Source of the DNA: Bacteroidota bacterium
Lineage (GTDB): Bacteria > Bacteroidota > Bacteroidia > Bacteroidales > Prolixibacteraceae
Assembly: GCA_023393265.1 (NCBI GenBank)
Contig: JAEWME010000449.1
Span: forward strand, 1 to 20,979
DNA: 20,979 nucleotides
Direction: 5' to 3'
Shown here: positions 9,617 to 17,451 of the stretch, piece by piece
Layout: each line of letters opens with the position of its first letter
Numbering within the stretch: the first letter of the stretch is position 1
Position numbers and translations under genes: made by a program
Notes under the pieces: model-generated
The model's database searches: none
Told to the model about the DNA's origin: nothing
Seen by the model: the letters and a program-made list of their open reading frames with translations, nothing else

Positions 9617-11533
9617 ATGAGTGGAAGAAAGATTAGGTTTTCATTGGTGTATCGTGACATGTGGCAGTCGTCTGGGAAATATGTGCCACGAGTTGATCAA
9701 TTGGTGAAGGTTGCTCCGCATATTGTGGATATGGGCTGTTTTTCACGGGTAGAAACCAATGGTGGCGGATTTGAGCAGATTAATTTGCTTTTTGGAGAAA
9801 ATCCTAATAAGTCGGTTCGCGAATGGACAAAACCATTCCACGACGCAGGGATCCAGACCCACATGCTGGAAAGGGCTTTAAATGGTATTCGTATGAACCC
9901 GGTTTCCGCCGACGTGCGAAAGCTGATGTTTAAAGTGAAGAAAAAGCAGGGCACTGACATTGCCCGTTCTTTCTGCGGATTGAATGATCCAAGAAATATC
10001 CTGGATTCTGTGAAATACGCGAAAGAAGGAGGAATGATTGCCCAGGCAACCCTGAGTTTGACTTACTCGAAGGTTCACACTGCTGACAGCTTTATTAACC
10101 TGGCCGACGAGTTGATAAAAGGTGGAGCCGACGAAATTTGTCTAAAAGACATGGCTGGTATCGGACGACCGGCTTGGTTGGGGAAAATTGTACGTGGCAT
10201 CAAAGCAATGCATCCTGAAATTCCTTTGGAATATCATTCACACTCAGGACCAGGCTTCGCTATGGCTTCCATTCTGGAAGTTTGCCGTGCTGGTGTTGAT
10301 TACATTGATGTTGCCATGGAACCACTTTCGTGGGGAACCGGACACGTCGATTTACTTGCTGTTCATGCTATGCTGGAAGATGACGGTTTCGACGTTCCGA
10401 AGATTAATATGGATGCCTATATGAAAGTGCGTTCGCTGACTCAGGAATTTATAGAAGATTTCCTTGGTTACTACATCGATCCCAAAAACCGTTACATGAA
10501 TTCGATGCTTATCGGTCCCGGACTTCCGGGAGGGATGATGGGCTCGTTGATGGCCGATCTTGAAAATAACCTTGCAAGCCTTAATAAATGGCTGGTTAAA
10601 CGCAATAAACCGCAACTAACTCAGGACGAATTGCTGATTAAACTTTTCAACGAAGTAGAATATATATGGCCAATGCTTGGTTATCCGCCTCTGGTAACTC
10701 CATACAGTCAGTATGTGAAGAATCTCGCGCTGATGAATGTGATGCAGATCGAAAAAGGTGAGGCACGCTGGAGTATGATTGCCGACAATATTTGGGATAT
10801 GCTCATTGGTAAAGGTGGGAAACTTTCTGGAGAACTTTCTCCAGAAATTATAAAACTAGCCAAAGAAGCAGGTAAAGAATTCTATACCGGAAATCCTCAG
10901 GATTTGTATCCCGACAATCTGGACACTTTCCGCAAAGAGATGGTAGAAAAAGGTTGGGATTTTGGGCAGGATGACGAAGAACTGTTTGAGTTGGCCATGC
11001 ACCCACAGGAATATCGAGCCTATAAATCTGGCGCGGCCAAAAAGGCTTTTGAAGAAGATTTGGCGAAACGTCGATTGGAAGGCGGCGGCATCAATCAGGG
11101 GAAAGGAACACCTGCTGTGGCCGAAACTCCTAAAGCTGTCGCTGAATTGAAACCGCAGTCGATGATCATCGATGTTGAAGGTGAAAAATTCAGAGTATCT
11201 GTTGAATATGGCGACTTTGCTTCAACTCCTGAAGTAAAACCAGTTGCTAAAGTTGAAGTGCCAGTTGCTGCTCCGGCTCCTGCTCCCGTTTCTTCAGGTG
11301 TTGCTAAAAATATTCTTGCTCCGCTGGAAGGTAAGTTTTACCTGACGAAAGAAAGCTCGGAAACTCCTATCAAAGTGGGCGACATCATTAAAGTGGGTGA
11401 TTTGATCGGCTATGTGGAAGCAATGAAAACATTCAACGCCATCCGTTCTGATGTCGCTGGAACCGTTACCGACATCTGTTATAATTCGGGTTCGGAGATT
11501 GAGGAAGATGATGTACTTGTAAAAATTAAGTAA
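9617..11533 (+). CDS. oadA: Biotin-dependent decarboxylase alpha subunit (OadA-like carboxyltransferase with fused biotin domain)
   Basis: A 638-residue protein with an N-terminal carboxyltransferase barrel (about 1-300), a conserved middle domain (about 300-490), a Pro/Ala linker (about 535-560) and a C-terminal biotinyl domain (about 563-638). Visible metal/catalytic candidates are D14 in YRDMWQS, K177 in CLKDMAG, and H207/H209 in YHSHSGPG. The biotin-accepting lysine is K604 in EAMKTFN, 34 residues from the end as usual. In oxaloacetate decarboxylase this subunit moves CO2 from the keto acid to biotin, and the beta subunit releases it while pumping sodium. Differences from textbook OadA: HSHSGPG instead of HxHxTxG; LPGGMMGSL (303-311) instead of a PGGxxTNL-type motif, which puts G309 at the usual catalytic threonine; AMKT instead of AMKM. 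Oxaloacetate is therefore likely but not certain as the substrate; pyruvate-carboxylase subunit B is the main alternative annotation. Confidence 0.85.
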   Translation: MSGRKIRFSLVYRDMWQSSGKYVPRVDQLVKVAPHIVDMGCFSRVETNGGGFEQINLLFGENPNKSVREWTKPFHDAGIQTHMLERALNGIRMNPVSADVRKLMFKVKKKQGTDIARSFCGLNDPRNILDSVKYAKEGGMIAQATLSLTYSKVHTADSFINLADELIKGGADEICLKDMAGIGRPAWLGKIVRGIKAMHPEIPLEYHSHSGPGFAMASILEVCRAGVDYIDVAMEPLSWGTGHVDLLAVHAMLEDDGFDVPKINMDAYMKVRSLTQEFIEDFLGYYIDPKNRYMNSMLIGPGLPGGMMGSLMADLENNLASLNKWLVKRNKPQLTQDELLIKLFNEVEYIWPMLGYPPLVTPYSQYVKNLALMNVMQIEKGEARWSMIADNIWDMLIGKGGKLSGELSPEIIKLAKEAGKEFYTGNPQDLYPDNLDTFRKEMVEKGWDFGQDDEELFELAMHPQEYRAYKSGAAKKAFEEDLAKRRLEGGGINQGKGTPAVAETPKAVAELKPQSMIIDVEGEKFRVSVEYGDFASTPEVKPVAKVEVPVAAPAPAPVSSGVAKNILAPLEGKFYLTKESSETPIKVGDIIKVGDLIGYVEAMKTFNAIRSDVAGTVTDICYNSGSEIEEDDVLVKIK

Positions 11534-11545
11534 GCACTGGCAGAA

Positions 11546-12757
11546 ATGGGTATTCTTGAGAATTTATATAAAATGACAGCAATCCAGGATCTCATCGATC
11601 ATCCCGGATATTTGCTGATGCTTGGAATTGGATCTTTTCTGCTTTACCTCGGTATCAGGAAACAATACGAACCTTTGCTGCTGGTGCCGATAGCTTTTGG
11701 CGTTATCCTGGCTAATTTGCCGGGAGGAGGGATGGGTGTTGTGCCGGCTGATATGGTTAATCTTGAAGGCGGTCATACCAAAAACCTTTTAGAAATAGCT
11801 CATGACTATGGAATTATGAATTACCTGTACTATGCATTAATCAAAACTGGGTTTTTGCCGCCTATTATCTTCATGGGTATTGGGGCTTTAACCGATTTTG
11901 GTCCTATGTTACGCAATCTGCGTCTGGCATTTTTTGGTGCCGCAGCGCAGTTGGGTATCTTCATTGTTCTACTCACTTCAATAGCACTTGGATTTACAGC
12001 CAAAGAGGCTGCGTCGCTCGGAATTATTGGTGGAGCAGATGGCCCAACGGCAATCTATACAACAATCAAACTGGCTCCTCATTTGCTTGGGCCTATTGCA
12101 ATTGCCGCATACTCATATATGGCGCTGGTTCCGGTAATCATCCCATTGGTTGTAAGACTTACTTGCTCTAAAAAGGAACTTTTGATTAACATGAAGGAAA
12201 TGGACAAAAAATATCCTTCGAAAGTTAAAATTAAAAATCTCAGGGCGGTGAAGATTGCATTCCCGATCGTTATGGGTATCGTTATTTCGATTTTTGTTCC
12301 TTCTGCAGTGCCACTTCTTGGTATGTTGCTATTTGGTAACCTGATTAAAGAAATCGGTGTTAATGTTGCTCGTTTGAGTGATGCAGCAACAGGGGCAATC
12401 CTGAATACAGCTACGATTTTTCTTGGGTTGTCGGTTGGTGCAACCATGACTGCAGATGTTTTTCTCGATTTCAAGACCATCATGATTGTTGTTGGCGGTT
12501 TTCTCGCTTTTGCTGTTTCAATCTTTGGCGGCATCATGGGAGTTAAAGTCACCAATCTTTTAACAAAGAAGAAAATCAATCCGCTTTGCGGAGCAACAGG
12601 TTTGAGCGCTGTTCCAATGGCATCGCGGGTTGCAAACGAAATCGCACTGAAACATGATTCATCAAATCATATCCTTCAGTATTGTATGTCAAGTAATATT
12701 TCAGGAGTAATTGGTTCGGCAGTTGCTGCCGGCGTACTGATCTCCTTTCTGCAATAA
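11546..12757 (+). CDS. oadB: Sodium-pump decarboxylase beta subunit (OadB-like membrane protein)
   Basis: A 403-residue, very hydrophobic membrane protein with roughly nine or more transmembrane segments, of the OadB/MmdB/GcdB family. The family hallmark GIIGGADGPTAIYTTIKLAP is present; D165 is the acidic residue implicated in Na+/H+ coupling in characterised homologues. YSYMALVPV, the long segment ending IFLGLSVGATM, and the C-terminal NISGVIGSAVAAGVL (N384) are also conserved. Two spots differ from enterobacterial OadB: IIPLVV where IQPPIM is usual, and SSN before ISGVIGS where GPN is usual. The start at 11546 is 12 nt after the oadA stop; an in-frame ATG at 11570 is an alternative. A terminator follows, so this is the last gene of the set. 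Confidence 0.93.
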   Translation: MGILENLYKMTAIQDLIDHPGYLLMLGIGSFLLYLGIRKQYEPLLLVPIAFGVILANLPGGGMGVVPADMVNLEGGHTKNLLEIAHDYGIMNYLYYALIKTGFLPPIIFMGIGALTDFGPMLRNLRLAFFGAAAQLGIFIVLLTSIALGFTAKEAASLGIIGGADGPTAIYTTIKLAPHLLGPIAIAAYSYMALVPVIIPLVVRLTCSKKELLINMKEMDKKYPSKVKIKNLRAVKIAFPIVMGIVISIFVPSAVPLLGMLLFGNLIKEIGVNVARLSDAATGAILNTATIFLGLSVGATMTADVFLDFKTIMIVVGGFLAFAVSIFGGIMGVKVTNLLTKKKINPLCGATGLSAVPMASRVANEIALKHDSSNHILQYCMSSNISGVIGSAVAAGVLISFLQ

Positions 12758-12776
12758 GATTATTGATTTTAGTAGT

Positions 12777-12811
12777 AGGAGCGCTCTTCGGTTTCGGAGA
12801 GCGCTTCTTTT
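12777..12811 (+). terminator. Intrinsic terminator after oadB
   Basis: AGGAGCGCTCT (12777-12787) pairs with AGAGCGCTTCT (12798-12808), 11 pairs with one G-U, around a 10-nt loop, followed by TTTT. It lies about 20 nt after the oadB stop codon and ends the decarboxylase operon. Confidence 0.85.
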
Positions 12812-12848
12812 GTAATGTTCGATAAATTCAAAAAAACGATGTTACTGA

Positions 12849-12881
12849 ATTGTAACAATCTCGCGCGGAATGCTATTTTTG
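12849..12881 (+). promoter_or_regulatory. Candidate promoter of the CotH-like gene
   Basis: TATTTTTG (12874-12881) is a perfect match to the Bacteroidota -7 element TAnnTTTG. ATTG (12849-12852), one base off the -33 box TTTG, lies 21 bases upstream, within the accepted spacing. The predicted transcription start is near 12888, about 100 nt before the preferred start codon. The palindrome GTTAC-TGAATT-GTAAC (12841-12856) covers the -33 box and could be an operator. Confidence 0.55.
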
Positions 12882-12991
12882 CGTGAAACTAACTAATTGG
12901 CTCCGGAATAATTAAGCTGAATAGGACGCTGTGAGGAAGTAGGTTTCTTGTGTGTCTTCAGAAAATTTTTGGGGCAACTAACGATTTACAA

Positions 12992-15900
12992 ATGCTTAAA
13001 AATTGTATATTTTCTCTATGCCTGGTCATACTCTCTCTTACGTCCAATGCTCAGGCAGTACGGATTAATGAAGTGATGAGTTCCAATGGTGGCGCATTAA
13101 CCGACAAAAGTGGTGATTCCCCGGATTGGATCGAATTGTACAATCCTGGGCCGAATCCGGTACAGCTTACGGGATGTGGTTTCAGCGACAAAAAAGGTGA
13201 ACCTTACAAATGGATATTTCCGGATGTGCTGATGAATCCGGATAGCTACCTCGTTGTTTTTGCTTCAGGGAAAGATATTCGTAACCCGCTCTTGTATTGG
13301 AATACCGTAGTTGCTGTTGATGATACAATGAATTATTTGGTTCCTTCTTCGGAGCCTGCCGGAAACTGGAGATTACCCGATTTTAACGATAGTTCCTGGA
13401 GTCGTGGACAAAGCGGATTTGGATTTGGCGATGGAGACGATTCAATAATTCTGCCAGTAAATTCGGTTTCAGTTTTTCTTCGGAAAGAATTTTATATAGA
13501 CGATCCGGCTACCATAGATGAGATTGTGCTCCACATGGACTATGATGATGGTTTTGTTGCTTATGTCAATGGTGTCGAGATAGCCCGGGCATTCATGGAT
13601 AATACGGGCAGCTTTCCGGGATATAAAACTGTAGCCTCTGGAAATCATGAAGCATTGATGTATCAAGGTTTGCAGCCTGAAAAATTTGTTTTTCGAAATT
13701 CCGAAGGACTTTTGCGTAAAGGAAAAAATGTGTTGGCTATTCAGGTTCATAATTCGTCAGACACCTCGTCGGATATGAGTGCGATGGCTTTTTTATCACT
13801 CGGCTCTTTTTATCCTTTCATCGATCCCAAAATTGTTGATCAGTTGCAGCTGGATAACAACGAACTACACACCAATTTTAAAATCGATGCCGATGGTGAA
13901 TCTGTTTATATTACAAGTGCTAATGGTGAGTTGATGGATAGCGTTGCAGTTGTTCCGCTTGCTATTAATAATTCATACGGAAGGACAATTGCTGATCCTT
14001 CAGTTTGGGGAATTTATACAACTTCAACGCCGGGTAAGGCAAATGATGGCAGTGTTTTCTCTTCCGATGATGTTGGTGTCCCTGTGTTTAGTTCACCTGG
14101 AGGACGATATAGTACCTCACTGAAAATTTCGCTTTCTGCACCCACTCCCGGCGATTCCGTTTATTATACTGTTGATGGTTCTGAGCCAACACGTACTTCT
14201 ACGCTAGCTAAAGGAGAAATCAACCTCATTAATTCCAAGGTTGTAAAAGCGCGGATACTGAAATCAGGAATGATCCCGGGGCGTGTCGTCACCAATTCGT
14301 ATATTCTTTACAATAGTCACGATTTGCCCGTTGTGTCTCTTTCGTTAAATCCAGATGATTTATGGGATTACAACAATGGAATTTATGTGTTGGGGCCCAA
14401 CGCAGAGACTGGAAATCCGAATTTTGGTGCCAATTTCTGGCAAGATTGGGAGAAACCTTGTCACATAGAGTTTTTCGAACCCGATGGAAGCCGACCGGTT
14501 GATCTAGATGCGGGAGTTAAAATATTTGGAAACTGGTCAAGGGCAAATGCCCAAAAGTCGCTTGCCATTCATTTCAGGAAAGATTATGGCGAGGATAAGG
14601 TGAAATATAAGTTTTTTGAGGACCGGCCATTTGACGAGTTCAAAGCGCTCGTATTGCGAAACTCCGGAAACGACTGGAATAATACCATGTTTCGTGATGG
14701 TCTGATGTGTACTGTCTCGATTGGGATGAATTTTGACCAGATGGCATACCGGCCAGCGGTTATTTTCCTGAATGGTCAGTACTGGGGAATTCAGAATATC
14801 AGGGAAAAGATCAACGAACATTTTATTGCTTCGAATCATCCTGAAGTTGATCCCGATAGTATTAACATGCTCGAAAATGATGGTCAGGTTATACTTGGTT
14901 CTTCCGACGATTGGTGGAGCCTCTATAACTTTGTCGAAGGAGCATCATTGGCATTGCAGGGAAATTATCAAAAGGTTGAAGCACAATTGGACATCTGGAG
15001 TTTTATTGACTATTATTCCACCCAGATTTTTTATGCAAACTGGGACTGGCCCGGGAACAACCTCCGGTATTGGAAAACGACAGATCCAGACAGTCGCTGG
15101 CGTTACATCATGTACGATACCGATTTTGGCCTTGGTATCTGGAACAACCGGTCGCCAAACTCAAATTCACTCGCCGAGGCCACTGCGACTGACGGTCCGG
15201 GCTGGCCAAATCCCCCGTGGTCTACATTAATGCTTCGGAAGTTGCTGGAGAATAATGGATTTAGAAAACAGTTTGTAAACAGGTTTGCCGATCTGATGAA
15301 TTCAACATTACTTCCTGCGAACATTAATAAAATACTCGATCGGATGCAAAATAGTATTTCGAAGGAGATGAGCTACCACCTGAATAGATGGAGTGCCGGC
15401 TCAATATCGAATTGGAATTCAAATGTTTTGTCAATGAGGACTTTTGTTAATTTGAGGACACCATATGTATTTCAACATATCCAGCAGAAATTTGGATTTC
15501 AGGCATCGCAAAAAATAACGGTTACTGCCGAAGCATCGCAGGGTAATATTCAGCTAAATTCATTAAAACTGAAATCCTTTCCCTGGAGTGGTTCCTATTT
15601 TCAGGAAGTACCAATTTCGCTTACAGCAATTCCGAATGCAGGATTTCGGTTTGTTCGTTGGGAAGGGATAACTTCAGGAACAAATTCTGTAACGATAACA
15701 GTTTCACCAAAGGCGAAAATGGAAATCAGGGCAATATTTGAAAGCGATGGAACTCACTATGAGGATGTTGTAATAAATGAGATAAGTTTTAATAATGATG
15801 CAGAACCCGATCCGGGAGACTGGATTGAGATATACAATAAGGGAAATGAAGATATTGATGTTTCTGGGTGGAAGATCACTGACTCTGACCCAACTCATCT

Positions 15901-16543
15901 GTTTGTTTTTCCCTCGAACACCTGGCTGCGGGCGAACGATTACCTGGTTGTATCAAACGATCCGGGAAAAATTTCAGATGTTTTTGGCAGTGTAAAAAAT
16001 CTGGTTGGCACTTTTGATTTTGGGTTGGGAAATGCAACCGATGCTGTCCGGCTTTTTTCTGATCAGGATGTTTTGATTGATGAGGTAAATTATTCAAATG
16101 TTACACCATGGAGTCCGTTTGATTTAACAAGCTTGTCGTCGCTGGAACTGGTGAACCCGCAATGGGATAATGATTTGGGATCAAATTGGGAACGATCCGG
16201 GTCATACGGAACGCCAGGCTTCCGAAATTCAATATACACTGGAACTGAAGAAGTGATCACTCAGACTTCAGGTAACCTTCAGACTCAAAATTATCCAAAT
16301 CCGTTTTCTGGAGGAACTTTCATCGAATTTAATCTGAGGGAGTCTGTTCCTTATAGGTTTTCCATTGTCGATATGAATGGGCGATTGGTGAGAGAACTAA
16401 ATGATGGTGACGATTTCTCAACTCAGCATACTTTGTATTGGGACGGGAATGATCAAACCGGGAAATCACTTCCCGCTGGTGTGTATTTCTACAAAGTGGA
16501 TTCAGGAAATTCAAGCCAAACCGGACGGATGATGAAGATGTAA
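12992..16543 (+). CDS. Secreted CotH-like protein with two lamin-tail domains and a T9SS sorting domain
   Basis: I start it at the ATG at 12992 (1183 residues) because this gives a clean signal peptide, MLKNCIFSLCLVILSLTSNAQA, cut after AQA; an in-frame ATG at 12950 would add 14 unlikely residues. In order: lamin-tail domain (about 23-98, DWIELYN at 45-51); a beta-rich region resembling a carbohydrate-binding fold (about 108-265); a chitobiase-C-terminal/Fn3-associated domain (about 361-439, YYTVDGSEPT); a CotH kinase-like domain (about 443-825, with NGQYWGIQNIREKINEHF and MYDTDFGLG, D709/D711 as candidate metal ligands); a small beta domain (about 843-913); a second lamin-tail domain (about 927-1075, DWIEIYN); and a type IX secretion C-terminal domain (about 1100-1183, NYPNPF and GVYFYK). 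It should be exported by the Sec pathway and then secreted or attached to the cell surface by T9SS. CotH of Bacillus is an atypical protein kinase; whether this homologue phosphorylates anything is unknown. Confidence 0.9.
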   Translation: MLKNCIFSLCLVILSLTSNAQAVRINEVMSSNGGALTDKSGDSPDWIELYNPGPNPVQLTGCGFSDKKGEPYKWIFPDVLMNPDSYLVVFASGKDIRNPLLYWNTVVAVDDTMNYLVPSSEPAGNWRLPDFNDSSWSRGQSGFGFGDGDDSIILPVNSVSVFLRKEFYIDDPATIDEIVLHMDYDDGFVAYVNGVEIARAFMDNTGSFPGYKTVASGNHEALMYQGLQPEKFVFRNSEGLLRKGKNVLAIQVHNSSDTSSDMSAMAFLSLGSFYPFIDPKIVDQLQLDNNELHTNFKIDADGESVYITSANGELMDSVAVVPLAINNSYGRTIADPSVWGIYTTSTPGKANDGSVFSSDDVGVPVFSSPGGRYSTSLKISLSAPTPGDSVYYTVDGSEPTRTSTLAKGEINLINSKVVKARILKSGMIPGRVVTNSYILYNSHDLPVVSLSLNPDDLWDYNNGIYVLGPNAETGNPNFGANFWQDWEKPCHIEFFEPDGSRPVDLDAGVKIFGNWSRANAQKSLAIHFRKDYGEDKVKYKFFEDRPFDEFKALVLRNSGNDWNNTMFRDGLMCTVSIGMNFDQMAYRPAVIFLNGQYWGIQNIREKINEHFIASNHPEVDPDSINMLENDGQVILGSSDDWWSLYNFVEGASLALQGNYQKVEAQLDIWSFIDYYSTQIFYANWDWPGNNLRYWKTTDPDSRWRYIMYDTDFGLGIWNNRSPNSNSLAEATATDGPGWPNPPWSTLMLRKLLENNGFRKQFVNRFADLMNSTLLPANINKILDRMQNSISKEMSYHLNRWSAGSISNWNSNVLSMRTFVNLRTPYVFQHIQQKFGFQASQKITVTAEASQGNIQLNSLKLKSFPWSGSYFQEVPISLTAIPNAGFRFVRWEGITSGTNSVTITVSPKAKMEIRAIFESDGTHYEDVVINEISFNNDAEPDPGDWIEIYNKGNEDIDVSGWKITDSDPTHLFVFPSNTWLRANDYLVVSNDPGKISDVFGSVKNLVGTFDFGLGNATDAVRLFSDQDVLIDEVNYSNVTPWSPFDLTSLSSLELVNPQWDNDLGSNWERSGSYGTPGFRNSIYTGTEEVITQTSGNLQTQNYPNPFSGGTFIEFNLRESVPYRFSIVDMNGRLVRELNDGDDFSTQHTLYWDGNDQTGKSLPAGVYFYKVDSGNSSQTGRMMKM

Positions 16544-16773
16544 ATCAATAAGATAGCACAACATAAAAGCATCAAGTTGTATTAAATTGTTAATAAGTTT
16601 AATCTTCTTGTTTGTAAGTTACCCAATGCTACGATGGAATAACTTGAATAAAAGCTAGTTTTGTAGTATTAACATCGGGAATTGCGCCTGTATGTTGGTG
16701 TTCAGGAGAATTTTGTTATGTTGTATTTTCTGAAGGTGAAAAAGGGCAGGTAAAAAATTAGGAGGTTGATATC
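16544..16773 (+). promoter_or_regulatory. Spacer with candidate promoter for the small exported protein
   Basis: TAGTTTTG (16656-16663) matches the -7 consensus TAnnTTTG exactly, but the -33 position has only weak matches. Predicted transcription start is near 16670, giving a leader of about 100 nt. The leader holds two tiny overlapping reading frames (16692-16733, 13 codons; 16718-16753, 11 codons), the second ending six bases before the AGGAGG site; their significance is unclear. I see no convincing terminator for the upstream gene, only a weak ATTAAA/TTTAAT repeat near 16581-16603. Confidence 0.45.
16760..16765 (+). promoter_or_regulatory. Perfect Shine-Dalgarno sequence AGGAGG
   Basis: AGGAGG lies eight bases before the ATG at 16774, an ideal spacing. 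None of the other gene starts in this window has such a site, consistent with the known avoidance of Shine-Dalgarno sequences in Bacteroidota, where the anti-SD of 16S rRNA is normally held inside the 30S subunit. It fixes the start codon of the following gene. Confidence 0.8.
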
Positions 16774-17172
16774 ATGAAACTAGTTGGTATTCTATTGATT
16801 TCTGTAATTTGCTTTTCCTTTTGCCCCGAAATTGAAAAAACCGAGCCTGCAGTATCCGAAGTGACTGACATCTCTGCAAGTAATGGGTTTTATATTTTTG
16901 TAGAGGACTTTACAGATAGGTCTAATCACAAGTATATTGTCCAGACGAAAGATTCGGTGCAGACGATCTTCAATCATTTTTTTGAATCGGAACTGGCATT
17001 GGGTCAGGTTGATCGTCCGATCAATATTTTTAACGGAAAGCGAAATTTCTACATCGCACGTGTTAATGTGTTCGTTAAGCCCAACGGGAAGCTTGGATTT
17101 AAACATCTTAAGTATGAAAATCCCTACATTAAACCGGCTAAACGTCAAAAGCTTCGCACTGTTACAATGTAG
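16774..17172 (+). CDS. Small exported protein of unknown function
   Basis: A 132-residue protein I do not recognise. Residues 1-16 form a typical signal peptide (MKLVGILLISVICFSF); cysteines at 13 and 17 make a lipoprotein possible, but no standard lipobox is clear, so cleavage and anchoring are uncertain. The mature part (about 19-132) alternates beta-like segments (NGFYIFVEDF, FYIARVNVFV) with a helix-like segment (SVQTIFNHFFESELALG) and ends in a basic tail (IKPAKRQKLRTV). The ideal ribosome binding site, normal codon use and a terminator at its stop codon support a real gene. It is probably a monocistronic transcript between the CotH-like gene and the leu region; neither neighbour suggests a function. 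A longer-than-chance reading frame exists on the opposite strand but lacks any such support. Confidence 0.8.
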   Translation: MKLVGILLISVICFSFCPEIEKTEPAVSEVTDISASNGFYIFVEDFTDRSNHKYIVQTKDSVQTIFNHFFESELALGQVDRPINIFNGKRNFYIARVNVFVKPNGKLGFKHLKYENPYIKPAKRQKLRTVTM

Positions 17173-17187
17173 TGCCGTATTTTTTTT
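17156..17187 (+). terminator. Terminator overlapping the stop codon of the small exported protein gene
   Basis: GCACT (17156-17160) pairs with AGTGC (17171-17175), extended inward by two G-U pairs, with a 6-nt loop; CGTA and then eight T (17180-17187) follow. The stem is short but the T-tract is strong. The TAG stop (17170-17172) lies in the right arm. It separates this gene from the leuA control region. Confidence 0.65.
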
Positions 17188-17382
17188 AAATCAATATTTT
17201 TGGTGTGAAATAAGTAGTTTCAAACAAAAGACGCTGCCTCTTGTTTCTATTCTATCAATCAATTAGGTTTTGAGATTCGAATAGAGGATTTTTAAGTCTT
17301 TTTATTTGTATTTCGAATAAAAAAATGATATTTATTTTCATTTTAAAAAATAATGTTCATATTTGCATCAAATTATTCAGAA
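17188..17382 (+). promoter_or_regulatory. AT-rich spacer with candidate leuA promoter
   Basis: Most of this stretch is AT-rich with no gene. Near its end CATATTTG (17358-17365) is one base off TAnnTTTG, and TTTT (17335-17338) lies 19 bases upstream in the -33 position. Transcription would start near 17371, leaving only about a dozen bases before the leader-peptide ATG at 17383, a typical layout for an attenuator transcript. An ATTCGAAT palindrome (17274-17281) partly recurs as ATTTCGAAT (17310-17318); I have no function for it. Confidence 0.5.
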
Positions 17383-17451
17383 ATGACACGTTTTAATAAC
17401 ATTTCCCTACTAGGTCTTATTATCGGTATTCTAATTTGGATGCGCGAGTGA
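17383..17451 (+). CDS. Leucine/isoleucine-rich leader peptide of the leu operon
   Basis: A 22-codon reading frame, ATG to TGA. The peptide begins MTRFNNISLLGLIIGILIW and ends MRE. Residues 7-18 contain four Leu and five Ile out of twelve; there is no Val. Three of the four Leu codons are CTA, which looks uncommon in the large genes here. Four non-branched-chain codons (W, M, R, E) separate the last Ile codon from the stop. It has no Shine-Dalgarno site, like its neighbours. The peptide itself is unlikely to have a function; by analogy with enterobacterial leu and ilv leaders, its translation senses charged Leu- and Ile-tRNA. Its position immediately before an antiterminator/terminator pair and leuA is the main support. 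Confidence 0.8.
   Translation: MTRFNNISLLGLIIGILIWMRE

Noticed and set aside
12079..12579. 166-codon minus-strand frame inside oadB
   Set aside because: Opposite conserved membrane segments of oadB; composition reflects the reverse complement of hydrophobic codons.
12777..12811. Attenuator controlling the CotH-like gene
   Set aside because: It lies upstream of the candidate promoter at 12849-12881 and is simply the oadB terminator.
12950..12991. Upstream ATG for the CotH-like protein
   Set aside because: Adds 14 polar residues in front of a good signal peptide that begins at 12992.
14772..15230. 152-codon plus-strand frame overlapping the CotH-like gene
   Set aside because: Out-of-frame within the conserved CotH core; no family resemblance.
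16792..17148. 118-codon minus-strand frame opposite the small exported protein
   Set aside because: The plus-strand gene has a signal peptide, perfect SD and terminator; the minus frame has none of these.
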